40,637 bases of DNA from Tubiluchus corallicola (taxonomy: Eukaryota; Priapulida; Priapulimorpha; Priapulimorphida; Tubiluchidae): contig JAQGDQ010000190.1 of assembly GCA_030141605.1 (NCBI GenBank), forward strand, positions 374,001 through 414,637. The letters are read 5' to 3'. Within the stretch, counting starts at the first letter, position 1. The number at the start of each line of letters is the position of its first letter. Below are positions 23,091-35,500 of this stretch, one piece after another. A program made the position numbers and the translations under genes. Under the pieces are notes generated by a model. That model was not told the origin of the DNA, did not search any database, and saw only the letters and a list, made by a program, of their open reading frames with translations.

Positions 23091-23226
23091 AGTAGTAGTA
23101 GCAGTAGCAGCAGCAGCAGCAGCTGCGGCGGCGGTGGCGGCGGCAGCAGCAGCAGGAGCAGGAGCGGCTGCAGCGGCAGCAGTAGCAGCAGCAGCGTCAG
23201 TAGAAGTAGCAACAGCAACAGCTGTA
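23091..23226 (+). repeat. GC-rich CAG/GCG compound trinucleotide repeat
   Basis: A run of AGT, CAG, GCG, GCA and AGG triplets with AGCAGCAGCAG and GGCGGCGG cores. The minus strand reads a leucine/proline-rich open frame. There are no splice or start features to suggest it is an exon. It stands out as GC-rich in AT-rich surroundings. Confidence 0.85.
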
Positions 23227-23302
23227 GTTTATTCCAAGCAGGATAGCCCAATAAGGTTAGTACAAAAACAAAACAATTATTTGTTATACACAAATTGATT
23301 TT

Positions 23303-23700
23303 GAAGGACAAGAAAACAAAATTCTTACATAAAGCTAAAAAAGCGTCTTGAGATTTTGTATTCGCGTACATACAATCTTGCTTTATAAAGAGCTTGCATT
23401 AACGGTAACGCCGTATGAAATTTGTAAATTTAAACTCCTGAGCTGGCACTTAGGTGCAGCTATTTTAATAGTCAGTCAATGAGTAAGAAATGAGGCAAGT
23501 TTTAATAACATTGCGTGAAGATGGCAAAGTAATCAGAACATTTGCAACACACACTTCGCAAAAGTTAATAACAACCCTTTTTTGTCAGCAAAGATAATCT
23601 TTTGGCGAACTAGTGACATTTTTGGTGCCCACTGGGATGTTGAATCAACGATGTTTTAACAGTTTGTCTTAAATTATTAAGAATTTTCTTTTTAAGTTAC
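23303..23700 (+). repeat. Unclassified dispersed repeat, copy B
   Basis: Diverged copy of 6215-6582, in the same orientation, with the same ordered blocks (AGAGCTT, TTGTAAATTTAAA, CACTGGGATG, TTAAATTATTAA). It is slightly longer than copy A through small insertions. Confidence 0.55.
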
Positions 23701-24740
23701 AAAGTCTATCACACAGGTAAGGATTATATTATAAGTGATGTAACTATGACTATAATTTTGTGTGGAAGGTTTGTTGGAACATACTATAAAATTTGTTTTC
23801 TTCCCGTTTACACGTAATTTACGAAAAGTAAGCTTATCCACAGGGAGTTCAGGGATTACAGTCTTGAATAATATAAAAATAATAATATTTTTCACGATGC
23901 TACACACGCATACGTGCGCACACACACAAATGTCTGCACACGCACGTATTATTCATTATATATAAAGGAGTAAAATGAAAGGCCACCAATTTTCTCCTGA
24001 AGACTTAGAAGATCAATTTGGACAGCTTATTGCGTGCTTGTTGAGTTCACTAGTTTATCAGTAAGCATGAGCTTCTTCAGGCGAAAGGTTTACGCTGATA
24101 AATGGTATAAATTGCAACTGATCTGCTTAAGTCTGCTCTTCTTTTCTGTCACAGCTCCTTTGAGTAAGTCCTTACAAGTGGCAATGCGTCACGTTTAGAC
24201 GCCTACTGCATGTGCGTTTGTCAATACTTTGACGTACATATTAGAATGATTACCCTCTTCTTACTTGTCATTTACCAAAGTACTGATTTGAACTTCAAAA
24301 ATCTTGGGGACTGTAATTTGCATTTGTTAAGTAGTTAATCAATTTATGTTGAGTATTTTTTAACAAAAACTGCTTTAGATAAACTAACGGGACTCGCAAC
24401 AATATACCCCTTAATATTTGGTAATTAATAGGATTATATTACAAAAGAAAACAGGTTTTTTGTCATACTGGGAGAGAAATCCTACCTATTGTTCTGTTGA
24501 ATATAACCCTATAATGCTGAGGGTTATAATTATGAGAAAATACTCTTCACAGAGGCAGCCGGAGAAATAGAGGACATTGAGAAATGTGTACGCTACTTAA
24601 GGAAACGCTACAGGAAACGCGTATATAAAATTGAAGCTGTATGAGTTAGTAATAGATGTCTAAAAAGTCGTTAAAACTTACAATAAAATGCTGAACAGGC
24701 CATTTATAAAAGAGCGTAATAACTGATCCTTTTTTGAACT
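23701..24740. other. Gene-free stretch
   Basis: AT-rich DNA with a short CA-rich patch near 23905-23945 and no supported gene. Confidence 0.5.
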
Positions 24741-24965
24741 ATACCTTAGGCAAGAAAGGCAAAGACAAGATTTATTTACCGTCGCTCAGTTAACAGACAA
24801 CATTAGCAGTAACGGCTATTTAGCGATTCACACGACAACAAACAACGAACAACTTGTAGGGTATGTCGAGGTGTATGCAGCCGCTAGTCTCGAACTCAAG
24901 ACCGCATGGTTGCAGTCCGAAATCTAGATCGCTCTGTCACCCAACCCAGGACTGTTTGACTGTCA
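24741..24965 (-). mobile_element. Second tRNA-derived SINE family
   Basis: The minus strand has a tRNA-like head (GGGTGACAGAGCG as A-box region, GAGTTCGAGAC as B box, plus 24887-24897). A unique body follows, ending AATAAATCTTGTCTTTGCC, which looks like a LINE-type 3' tail. Head and body differ from the SINE family at 102-332. No second copy is in this window, so the family assignment is inference. Confidence 0.5.
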
Positions 24966-27674
24966 GCGCTCGGCCCTTGTTTTCCATCTATGTAGCTAGT
25001 AATGGCTACGACTGTGTAACATTGAAAAACAAATCAAACTAGACTGCTGAGCCATTTATTTTGGACTTCTTAAACAGTATTTTGAAACATTTTGAGTTTT
25101 GATCTTAAATTTCACACTGTTTTAGTTTAAGCTTTTAACTGATGTCCCCTTGTAAAAAGCTGCGAATTACTGATTCTCACATACCCAATTTTGCTAGTAA
25201 AAAGATTTTATCTCATTCTTTAAAATATGAAATACCAATGTCATCTTCTGAACAACATTCGGCCACTAAACTTAAAAATTAAATTATACATGGTATAGCT
25301 GGCAAAAAACGTTCTGTACATTTAGTGTAGAAAAATGAGTGATAAAAGAAGAATTCTTTCGTTCGGTGTTCTGTGCTTATAATATAATGCAATGTAAAGG
25401 TAACATGCACATCTTAATCAAGATTTGGCGCGTAAATTAATTTAAACAAACAGCTCGATTCAATTCATTTTTGTTTCAGCAAAAAGGTATACCACGTATA
25501 AACATGCAATAAAAGGAAAGTTATGTTTTTTTCAAAATTTTAGGCAGGCTGGCACCCAGTGGCTGCTGCTTAAAGTTTTTTTTATTACCGCTATAGCTGG
25601 TATGGGTCTTTTCTGAGTAAGGGTAAGAGACAAGAGCCGTTTCTATGAACGTTCGTTTAATATCAAAATTGTCGCTGGTGCTTGGTCGATGTAGGACAAT
25701 GTCAAAGAGCTTATTTTGTCAAACGTTTGCTGGATCCAACCTCAACTCTGAGGGACACAAACATATATTGGTTCCCACATAATCCTAAAGAATTCAAGCC
25801 AAAAGATTGCTAATAAAATGGGACAATTAAAATATTATATGTTAATTTTATAGCAATAATTAAAATAATTGCTAATAAAAATTACATCTCTGAAATGTCA
25901 GTAAAAATTGACCATAAAAATTACTTGTGTAAGCTACGGATAACAAAAAAAGCTTTCAGTGCTAGCGATTGGCTGTTTGTCAACTGGCCAAGCACAGCCT
26001 GCTCAAGATTTTGGAGAAAAAAGCAAATGTGTCTTACGTTAGTTTTGTTAGTATATTACCCCTAATACTTCCTGATCTTGTAAACGCAATATATGTGTAA
26101 GTGATCAATACCACAATTAGCATTGATGATGCTAATTATACTGAATTGGTACTTAATTGAGTTTGCGTGGACATTATTCCAAACCGTTAAAGCTGCTGAA
26201 TTCGTGATGAGAAACTGTAATCGTAATTACTGAGCCGCCATTAGATCCCACTAGTGATGCAGGACAGGAAAAGTTTAGGAAGGTCAAACTTCCATTTTTT
26301 GTTCAATTCATTGTCAGTATTACCAAAACTAAAACTTTCGTGATTTTTCTGTAAAACGGTAATGAACGTAACACACATTGCAATAAAAATTCATCGTATG
26401 AAAAACACTGGTAATCAAAAAGAATCTAACAGGACAATTCTTGAGTTTCAAATTTTATGTATTCAAAAAGCAAGACGACATTAAATGATTTAACTTTACC
26501 TTTAGCGGCCGTACCACTATGATTGTTTCGACTTGAGTGGTAGCTGTCATGATAATAATGTATGATGTTCCAGATTAAGAAAAGAAACACGATTATTAAA
26601 CACAACAATATGTTTTACCAGTGGGTGAGTGAAGTTCAAAACGGCTGACAGACAAGTTTGCAAGAAACGCGTTATTCCAGTTATGCAAACTCTGTCCATG
26701 AAACTGCATTAAAAATACTGGGTGGAGTCGCTATCACTGCGTGGAGAAGGCGAACGAATCTTTGCCTCTATTGTGTTTTGCTTCCCCACAAATTTTAAAT
26801 GTCACTAAATAGCAAATTCGTAATCTGATCGTTATTACGTAAGCATTATACAGGATTTTACTGCGGTAGTGACGGTATTGTGCAAACTGGCGTTATGCGA
26901 TTCTGTAGACTTGAGCACAAGAGCACTATAAAACGATCCTATGGTATTGAAAACTACGACAGTTTTAAAAATCCATCACAGCAGAATGCAACAGTACGCA
27001 CCGCAAGCACAACGCTGTAATATCTCAGTTTGACAAATACAGCGAGACGGTAATGAAAAGTTAGCAGCAGTAATTACCAGACTCCCTTCCTGAGAAGAAT
27101 TAGTTGGTTTAAGCTGCTTTACACTGCGAAATTTTCATTGATTTCCACGTTAAGAGATCTTGCACAGAGTTTTGCTCAGCCAAGCTGCAATGCTGACATG
27201 TGCAGAAGCCAAGCCAGGGGTAACACGAAATAGTTGTAAGTTACTATATAGCACACCCTTGGTCTATTTGTGTGCTGTTACTGCTGCTGCTGCTTCCACG
27301 GGGATCATTTCACAAAACAAGAACTTCACAGATGACCAAGTTTGCACGTAGGCACTGGTTACTATCAAGATAGTTATTCATTGCTCAACCGCGCACCACA
27401 TAGTGACATTGATTAATAATTTGTTAAGCTGCATCATTGATAAGTTGACTATGAATTGGTCAACAGCTTGTGTCAATATGTTCCGTGCGGTATTTAAGCA
27501 ATGATTTATTGATTGCTCATAATATTATTTTAACAGAGAGGAGAGCAAATGCCCACACCGAGGCGAGCCGACATATCTTATGTGCGTTCTTGTTGTCATC
27601 ATCATTATCGTCAATTGTCATAGTTAATTGTCAACTGCCACACTGTTATTGGCATATGGTGATGGTGACGGTTG
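24966..27674. other. Gene-poor stretch
   Basis: No supported gene. A hydrophobic minus-strand open frame at 26426-26608 ends at a donor-like AAAG|GTAAAG but has no start or acceptor (see rejected list). A small repeat of TTGCTAATAAAA occurs near 25808 and 25869. Confidence 0.4.
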
Positions 27675-27697
27675 CGATGATGATGATGATGATGATG
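27675..27697 (+). repeat. (GAT)n microsatellite
   Basis: Seven to eight GAT units, uninterrupted. Confidence 0.85.
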
Positions 27698-27947
27698 CAT
27701 TTTAGCGACCGCTAGTTTAAAACTAGTTTATTAGTACGAGATCAGAAGATTTTTACAACTGATATGTGTATCCTCTCCATGCACACACAGCAAGACATAC
27801 TTTACAAACTTTGCAACTATTTATTGTTTAGCAGCAAAAATTTATAGAACATTATCTATTATTATTGTGAAATCGGTTTGTACAAGCTATATAGTGTTGT
27901 ACATAATCAAATATTTTGCAGTTTTTATTAAAATGAGTATAACAATG

Positions 27948-28515
27948 CTTGTGTTGTTCAAGTTGTTTGCTCGGACTGTTGCTGTAGTAGCTGTTGTGAT
28001 GTTCCAGTTGTTTGCTCACACTGTTGCTGTGGCACATGTTGTGTTGTTCCAGTTGTTTGCCCGCACTGTTGCTGCAGCAGCTGTTGTGTTGTTCCTGTTG
28101 TGTGCCCGTACTGTTGCTGTAGTAGCTGTGTGTTTTTCCAGTTGTTTACCCGCACTGTTGCTGTGGCAGCTGTTGTGTTGTTCCAGTTGTTTGCTCACAC
28201 TGCTGCTGTAGCAGCTGCTGTGTTGCTCAAATTGTTTGCCCTCACTGTTGCTGCAGCAGCTGTTTTGTCGTTCCAGTTGTTTGCCCGCACTGTTGCTGTA
28301 GTAGCTGTTGTGTTGTTCCAGTTGTTTGCCCGCACTGTTGCTGTAGCAGCTGTTGTGTTGTTCCTGTTGTTTGCCCGCACTGTTGCTGTAGTAGTTGTTG
28401 TGTTGTTCCTGTTGTTTGCCCGCACTGTTGCTGTGGCAGCTGTTGTGTTGTTCCTGTTGTTTGCCCGCACTGTTGCTGTAGTAGTTGTTGTGTTGTTCCT
28501 GTTGCCCGCACTGTT
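27948..28515 (+). repeat. 45-bp minisatellite, about 12 units
   Basis: The unit is about 45 bases, with cores CTGTTGCTGTAGTAGCTG and GTTCCAGTTGTTTGCCCGCA. Because 45 is a multiple of three, each strand reads as a 15-residue protein repeat: hydrophobic on the plus strand (VLFQLFARTVAVVAV), Gln/Thr-rich on the minus (TGTTQQLLQQQCGQT). Small indels near 28130 shift the frame. No start, splice or flanking coding sequence supports translation. Confidence 0.92.
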
Positions 28516-29496
28516 ACAAAACAATGTATATTTTATAAATGTTCTTTATAAATAAACAAACAAATGAATAAATAAATAAATAAACAAATAAGCAACGCCG
28601 TGCTTTTCTATTGTGTATGGCGAGCCTTTGTAATGCTTTTAATACAGCCTCATGCTTCTGTAATATAATAAACTTTTATTATTAATGTAAGTCAGTGGAA
28701 CGATAATTGTACTATTTATTTACTTCTTGGGTTTACCGGTATATAGCCAGTTAGTCAAATAAACCAATTAACCAATGATAATTTAAGTGGTCAGTTTCAG
28801 CGGAAAAAGAGTTTCTCTTTGTGCTTTGTTACTGGGGCGCAGTGAACATTGCGATACACAGGATTGCAACTTTACTTACTAATATTGTGTTTAGGAATGA
28901 AATTTGCCAGTTCTCTTTAGCATGGTATAATAAATGCCGATGCAAGTCTTATCAAGTCTGTAGTGGAGTTCCTATGTTTTTTACGACTCGTGCCTGGGTT
29001 AAGTATCAGGAAATACGTGAACCAATTGACTGAAGCGGGAATATAGCTAAAGGCAAATAAGCACTGCGTTATTGTTGTCAGGCGATAATTTTCTCGAGTT
29101 CAAGTTGGAAAATTGCCTGTCTGTTTGTCTATCCGAATCGACTGTTATTTTTTGTTTTACTGGAAGCGAGTCATGAAACGAGGAAGTTTAGAACCACAGC
29201 TAATGAAACACGCAAAGGCTTATTGAAGACATTATCGTTTTCACGATACACAGTGTCGCAGGCGAACACAACCAGGCGCCAGTCGTAAAGGTGTTTTTAT
29301 ATTAATTTTATAGTACAATGACCGCGCAGTTACCAGTCACTGAATTTTGTCAAAACTAAGAAGGCCATAGCACAAAAGTCGTGTACTGTTGCCCAAGATG
29401 TGTCGCCAAAGTTTGTGTTATCTGTGCTTCTTAAATGATTTGGAAATGCTGCATTTTCTGTTTGTGTGCACTGTTTGCACAGAATTACATATCCGG
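28516..29496. other. Gap before the class C receptor gene
   Basis: It contains an (AAAT/AAAC)n run at about 28548-28592 and otherwise AT-rich sequence. The promoter and 5' UTR of the receptor gene are expected here but could not be located. Confidence 0.45.
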
Positions 29497-29526
29497 TAAT
29501 AAACTTTTGTGAAACAATTTGTTACA

Positions 29527-29593
29527 ATGTGGCAATTTCAAAGGATAGATTTAAAACTTTTTATTTTACGTGTGGTGTTTCTTGGCCTTATAG
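29527..29593 (+). CDS. Class C receptor, exon 1 (signal peptide)
   Basis: It codes for MWQF... and the hydrophobic core LKLFILRVVFLGLI, and ends ATAG|GTGAGT in phase 1. Cleavage is likely near the Ala/Ser/Cys residues at the start of exon 2. The exon is too short to be found by ORF length. Confidence 0.85.
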
Positions 29594-32500
29594 GTGAGTT
29601 ATTACTTATGGTTAGCGCCAGTTTCTTATATTTACTATTATCTCTATTTGTGTGACTTTGTAAACTGGGAAGAGATTTCAGGATTGCAACTCCGAATTCC
29701 GTTTGTTCTTTTCATATTGTGCTTTTGCACTATTACTGTTTACGTTATTATTTCTAAATGAGTTTTAATTGTATTTACCTTGTATGTGATTAATATGAGT
29801 AAAATGATTTCATTAATTGAAATTCATTATGTTAATTTGCTACTTAAACTGTTTCGTCTTGATATTTTAAAAAATCACAATGCAAAAGAATAAATTCAAT
29901 TTACGAGATAAGTTTAGCCATAGCTAATTGATTAATGTTTGCAATGTATGATGATAGAGAACGTATATATCTGTTTTTATACATGGTGTTTTAATAACTA
30001 TGTTATTTTTCTTTACAGCTAGTTCGTGCGGCAACGGCAGCGGCGTTACTGTGTTGAGTCAGCCATCAGACTACAACATTGCAGTGTTGCTAGATTTGCA
30101 TTTTAGCAAAAATGGTAGTTGCGATGGTGACTTGAATGTATTTGCAGGACAGGAGTACATAGGAGCTCAATATGGCCTTAATGTAGTACGAGACAAGTTC
30201 CCGGGTTTTGGTAAGTACGAAATTACACTAGAGGGTGTGACGAAATAACTCATCCAGAAACGTAATTTTGTTATTGTTAATTTTAACGATTGACATAATT
30301 GCGCGTGCGTTTAAAAAACGAAATGTTTGTATTGCATTTTTGGTGATGTTTCTACAGAAAGTACGCAATTGCAGTTTTCACACTAGGCAAATAATCGTGA
30401 CTGGAATCAAACAGGAAGTGACCTTTAATTAACTGAATAAAAGTAAGTCAAGAAAATATTAATTCTTCACCAAAAACTCGGTGATCTTTTGAAGTGGGAT
30501 TAATTTCATTCACATGAAAATCAGAATTCTGCCCCAAATCAAAATTCAGCTGAAATTCTTGTTTGCCAGATTTATATTTTCTCAAGTCGAGTCTTTATGT
30601 CAAAGATATTATAATTATATACCTTGTAGTACTTACTGTGTATGATTTGAACAATGTTTGTTTTAGGAACATTATTACTTAGTCATACCATGGAGTTATA
30701 TACTAATTATGAATTATTAGTGTATAGCTCCGTGGTCATACCAACAAAATGTAGCATTAAAAAACGTTTCTGGTCAAGGTAATTGTTTGGTCTCAATGAT
30801 TCAGAATATTACAACTAATTATACTAATTAAGGCAACTTTCTCCGAGTAAGCAGTTATAACTGATAGACTGTGTGTGTATGTAGTTCCGTCTTTTCACAT
30901 AACTGAACTTCAAATGATTACAGTTACAACAGCGTTCATGTTCATGTTGCAGACTAACAGATGGTCAGTATGACTAGTCCGATACTTTTGTGAACGAATG
31001 AATAATTATTTCCATATTATCATTAATAATATGTAAATTTCATTTATAAATGAAAGAGTAAACAAATGAGCAAACGAATAAGCATAGCGCGAACGAAAGA
31101 ATGTGCAAATAAAAACTAAATGAATGAATGAATGAATAAATGATCCATTGATTGAATGAATGAATGAGTGAATGAGTGAATGAGAGAATGAATGAATGAA
31201 TGAATGAATGAATGAATGAATGAATGAATGAATGAATGAATGAATGAATGAATGAATGAGTGAACAAACGAATAAGCTCAGGGCGAACGAACGAATGTGT
31301 AAATAAAAACTAAATGACTGAATGAATGAATGAATGCATGAATGAACGAATAGCGTGCTAAATATTACATAAAGCATATAAATCACGTCCAGTTTGGTTT
31401 GCAAGGCGTTAATTAAAATAAATTCAATTTTTTGCTTGATTTGTGGAAAAACGTTATTATTTGTTTATTGCAGGCCTGCATTTTGTTGACACGTGTTCAA
31501 ATCCAGAGCATAGTTTGTCAGCTACTCTTGACTTACTGCGTGGTTACGATTACACTGCTAGAGATGAGGGCCCGTCAAAAAATGGGATGTTGCTAGGTAT
31601 GAATGCGCAATGCTTTGCCTTTTTTCAAGTTAGTTAGAATTTGAAGTTTTGAGTAGGCGCTTAGAGTTTAATGAAATCTTAACATGAGATAAACTTCCGG
31701 GTAGAGGGAAGACGAGCAGTAAAAAGCGTCACTTATAATGGAGTCCATTTATCGTTCTGCAGAAAGTAGATCGTCTGAGCAGTCGATGATTATAAGGAAG
31801 TTCAGTGCTTTCAGTTTTTTCTGGAGGGCATTAATGATTAGCAATTAGCGTCACTAAGATAAAGTAAACTAAGTAATTTTCACATCATTAGGTCACATCA
31901 AACTTTCTCCATGACTTCTTGCCAACATGTTTGACCTAGTTCTTCAGGAAGGGCATTTAATTATGTCTGTTTCTTAAATTTAAGGAACCACTTTTTTCTT
32001 CATTATTGATAGGAGTTATTTCTAAAGATTATGATGCAAGAACGAGTAAGATTTTAAATGCCATGGAAATACCTCACCTGTCTTTCGGCGAAAGCAACAA
32101 TGGAAGAGATTTTCCTTTCCAAATTCAACGCTCACTCTATTCAGAACACTTACGGATACAAGTATGTACTTCTTATTAGGTTGCTTATTGTACACCAACG
32201 ATATATTATTTACGAAAGGCTTTAAATGAAATAATAACTAAATTTGTCCGTCTTATGCAAGTAAACATCTAAATATTAGTACCTGCTACCACTAATGCTG
32301 GTCGAAAAAGCCTATTTCATTGCATATCGTGGCACCGCTATATGGTATACTAGACTATATTTCACCAAACTGTTGTGCTATGCTGTGCTGTATTAGGTTA
32401 TGTTGTACTACACTACACTACATTGCGCTACACCACATTACACTACACTACATTACACTACACTACACTACGCTACACTACGCTACGCTACACTACGCTA

Positions 32501-35500
32501 CGCTACGCTACACTACACTACACTACACTACACTACGCTACGCTACACTACACTACACTACACTACACTACACTACATTACACTACACTACACTACACTA
32601 CACTACACTGCCTACACTATGCTACAATACATTATACGACAGTACACTATTTTATACTACGCTACTCCACTACACTATGCTATATTACATTACCCTTTCA
32701 ACTTATCTTACTGTAGTTCAACCCAGTAAACCTAAGTTGACGCATATATACCCAATTCAATTCAACTTTCAAACTTATATTGTTTTTTGTCTAATTCTGT
32801 CACGGAGATCTTGATTTTAGCAGAAATAAATTAACCACAACGACTAGAATAAAGTCGATTTCAGCCGTTGTGTTAAATTGTTAAGTTAAGTGTTTTTAGT
32901 TATATTAAAGTTAGTTGTAATAAATTTTCAAGTTTGAATTAATGGCATAATGGTGAAATGCAATCTTTGTTGGGACTCGAACACGAAGTTTAGCACGTTA
33001 TTCAAGTTAAATGATCACATTCTCTGTTTTACAGGGTTTGGCTGCTTTAATCAAAGAATTGCAGGTAACAACCATTAATCTTCTGGTGTCTGCAAAGCAG
33101 CATTCAAGACTAGAAAATCTTTCTCGATTGTTGGAACAACAGAACGTCTGTATTAAAAACTTGTTTATCTATTCTAAATCTGGTGTGAGTGAAAATTTCA
33201 GAAAGCCTGTGTCAATGCGTGGTTGCTTCATGTCAACTAAGATCGTATCAGATCAGTCAAACCAGTTTTCTTTTCCTGCATCTACATTAGTTTATTATCT
33301 AAGTCAGGTTACTATGTATCCTCTAGTATCATTGTTACACAAGGGTGAGTTGGAAAACGTATTTCGCTTGTTAGCAATCAGTAGTAGTTCTCCAGTGAAA
33401 ACATTAACCTGGCTGCTGTGGAATGAGATGAACTTATCAAATCACCCTGGTTATGAAGCAGAATCCATCGTTTATTTAAAAGAACGTAGACCGTTAATTA
33501 CAGAAAAGTTTGACGATTTCTTTGTCAAGTCCATGAACGAAGCTTCTAACGATTCCATAATAACGGGATATGTACAGCAAAAATGTTTAAATGGTGGTAG
33601 AAACTCTAGCCACCTATGTGGTGAAGTCCTGAACGACGACCTTTCTTCAGCTCCAGGAAGGTATCATCAACACGTGAACTCAGTAATTCTAGCAGTGATG
33701 AGTTTTTATGTTAGTTTCCTGGATGTAATCTCGCCAGATTGCCATCTATTAAACAAATGTGACTCGAGAATAATTTGGAATAAAAGTGATTTGCTCACTC
33801 GACTGAATTCAATTGCAGCAGAGGACCTATATAAAATATTTGATTTATACCGAGAGGAGGATAGCAATGCGGACGTAATGGTATGGCGAAATGAAAGCCT
33901 CACGAGGGTGAGTTCTTTTTCTTTTTCTAGGTTAAGCTTCGTCATATGTACCGAATTTACTTTGCAATACTGGTTGGAAAAACCGAAAATGGAATCCGGA
34001 CATTGTTAACAGTTAGTCTGGTACAACCAGTTCCTTATTTTAGTGTTTTTTCTAGTTTAAATTCGGTATCCAAAGTATGCAATAGCGAGAAAAAAATTAC
34101 AGCCAAATCTTAACTTAAGTATTCGGGTTTTGAATTAAACATTTCTGGAGTGATATCTCTTTCGTTGAAGCGCAATACAAACGATTTAAAACTTAGTTGT
34201 TTTAAACTTGGTGCCACTTTCGCATTAGTAGTATGACCTACACTTTTGACAGTCTGCTTTCTTAATTCTGTTTTTTTTTAAAGTAAAACATTACAAGTTT
34301 TTATTTTTATCGCTGGCATCAATCAATACACGTTTTATAAATGACTGATTGTTGCACGTGGCGAATCTGTAATTAGCAGGAACGCACCGTAGAAATTTTA
34401 ACAATTTTAAGCAAAGTTTTATCCTAATTTGAAATAAAAGCTTTTTATTGCATTTTCTTTTAGTATGGTTTGGTGTATTATGTTTCAGATTGGAAATTTT
34501 AGCTTAGAACGGATAATTCTAGAAAAGACAGAGTTTCTACAGCTTTTGTCTGCAGTTGAACCATTTCGTAAAATAAGCTCCAGCAGCTCTACTTTTAGTG
34601 ATTACTTTGGAAGTGTTGGGCAGAGATGGGAAACGATTGTTATGCTTGCCTGTTTTGTGCTCGGGTTCATAGCCGCTGGAGGAATTCTGTTATGGGTACT
34701 CTGGACCAGTCGTGGCGATGGCTCTCCTGGTGGCAGTGATCTGTCCATCGCTCTTCTGGTCGCTATAATTCTGATGTATTTTTCTGGGTTTACACAAATG
34801 TTCACTACCTCCACATCCGAGTTTCCATCTTGGTGTATTGTGCGGTATATATCTCGCCACATGTCATATACATTATGCTACGCCATTATAATGGCGCAAG
34901 TAATCCATTTACACAGCATAGCGAACACTGGGATTGGTGGTAGACTTAAAAACACTAATTTATGGATAACTATTATTGCAATTTCTGGTATCCAGCTTTC
35001 ATTGTGTGTTCAGTTTTTAGTGATGGGAGGTAAGGTTTACGAAGAAAAATTCATTGATGGTGATTTAAAATGTGCGTGTGTCCATTACCAGGGAATATCC
35101 TTCTTATGTCACAACGCATTTAACATAATCGCTGTACTCTTAACACTTTTCTGCACACTTTATGTTAAACTGTCTCTGGGAACCTGGGAAGAATTGATGT
35201 GGTACATATCTGTGTTGGTGTTAAACTGCATGATATGGTCTGTAACTGTTGGAACCCATTTTGCGGCAGCATCTGAGGATGGCATTATAGTTACTAGTGT
35301 ATCAATGTTTCTTAACGCCTCTCTAACCCTCTGCGTCCTTTATCTACCTAAGCTGGTTCGAATACATCAGTTAAAATCAGACGAAGCAGATAGTGACTCG
35401 GTTGCAGATGAAAAAAGTCGCAGTTGGTGGGCGTTGAACAACTCTTTACCTTTCTACTCGACTGTTACCAGTGAAGACTTTTTAACCTGGGCAAAGGACA

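Noticed and set aside
23000-23371. Leucine/proline-rich minus-strand frame of 124 codons
   Set aside because: Most of it is the CAG/GCG triplet repeat; no splice sites or motifs.
26426-26608. Minus-strand hydrophobic frame ending at AAAG|GTAAAG, looking like a one-helix exon
   Set aside because: It opens right after an in-frame TAA with no ATG and no AG acceptor, so it cannot be entered by translation or splicing.
32320-32814. Plus-strand open frames of 109-164 codons
   Set aside because: They run through the (CTACA)n repeat within intron 4 of the receptor.
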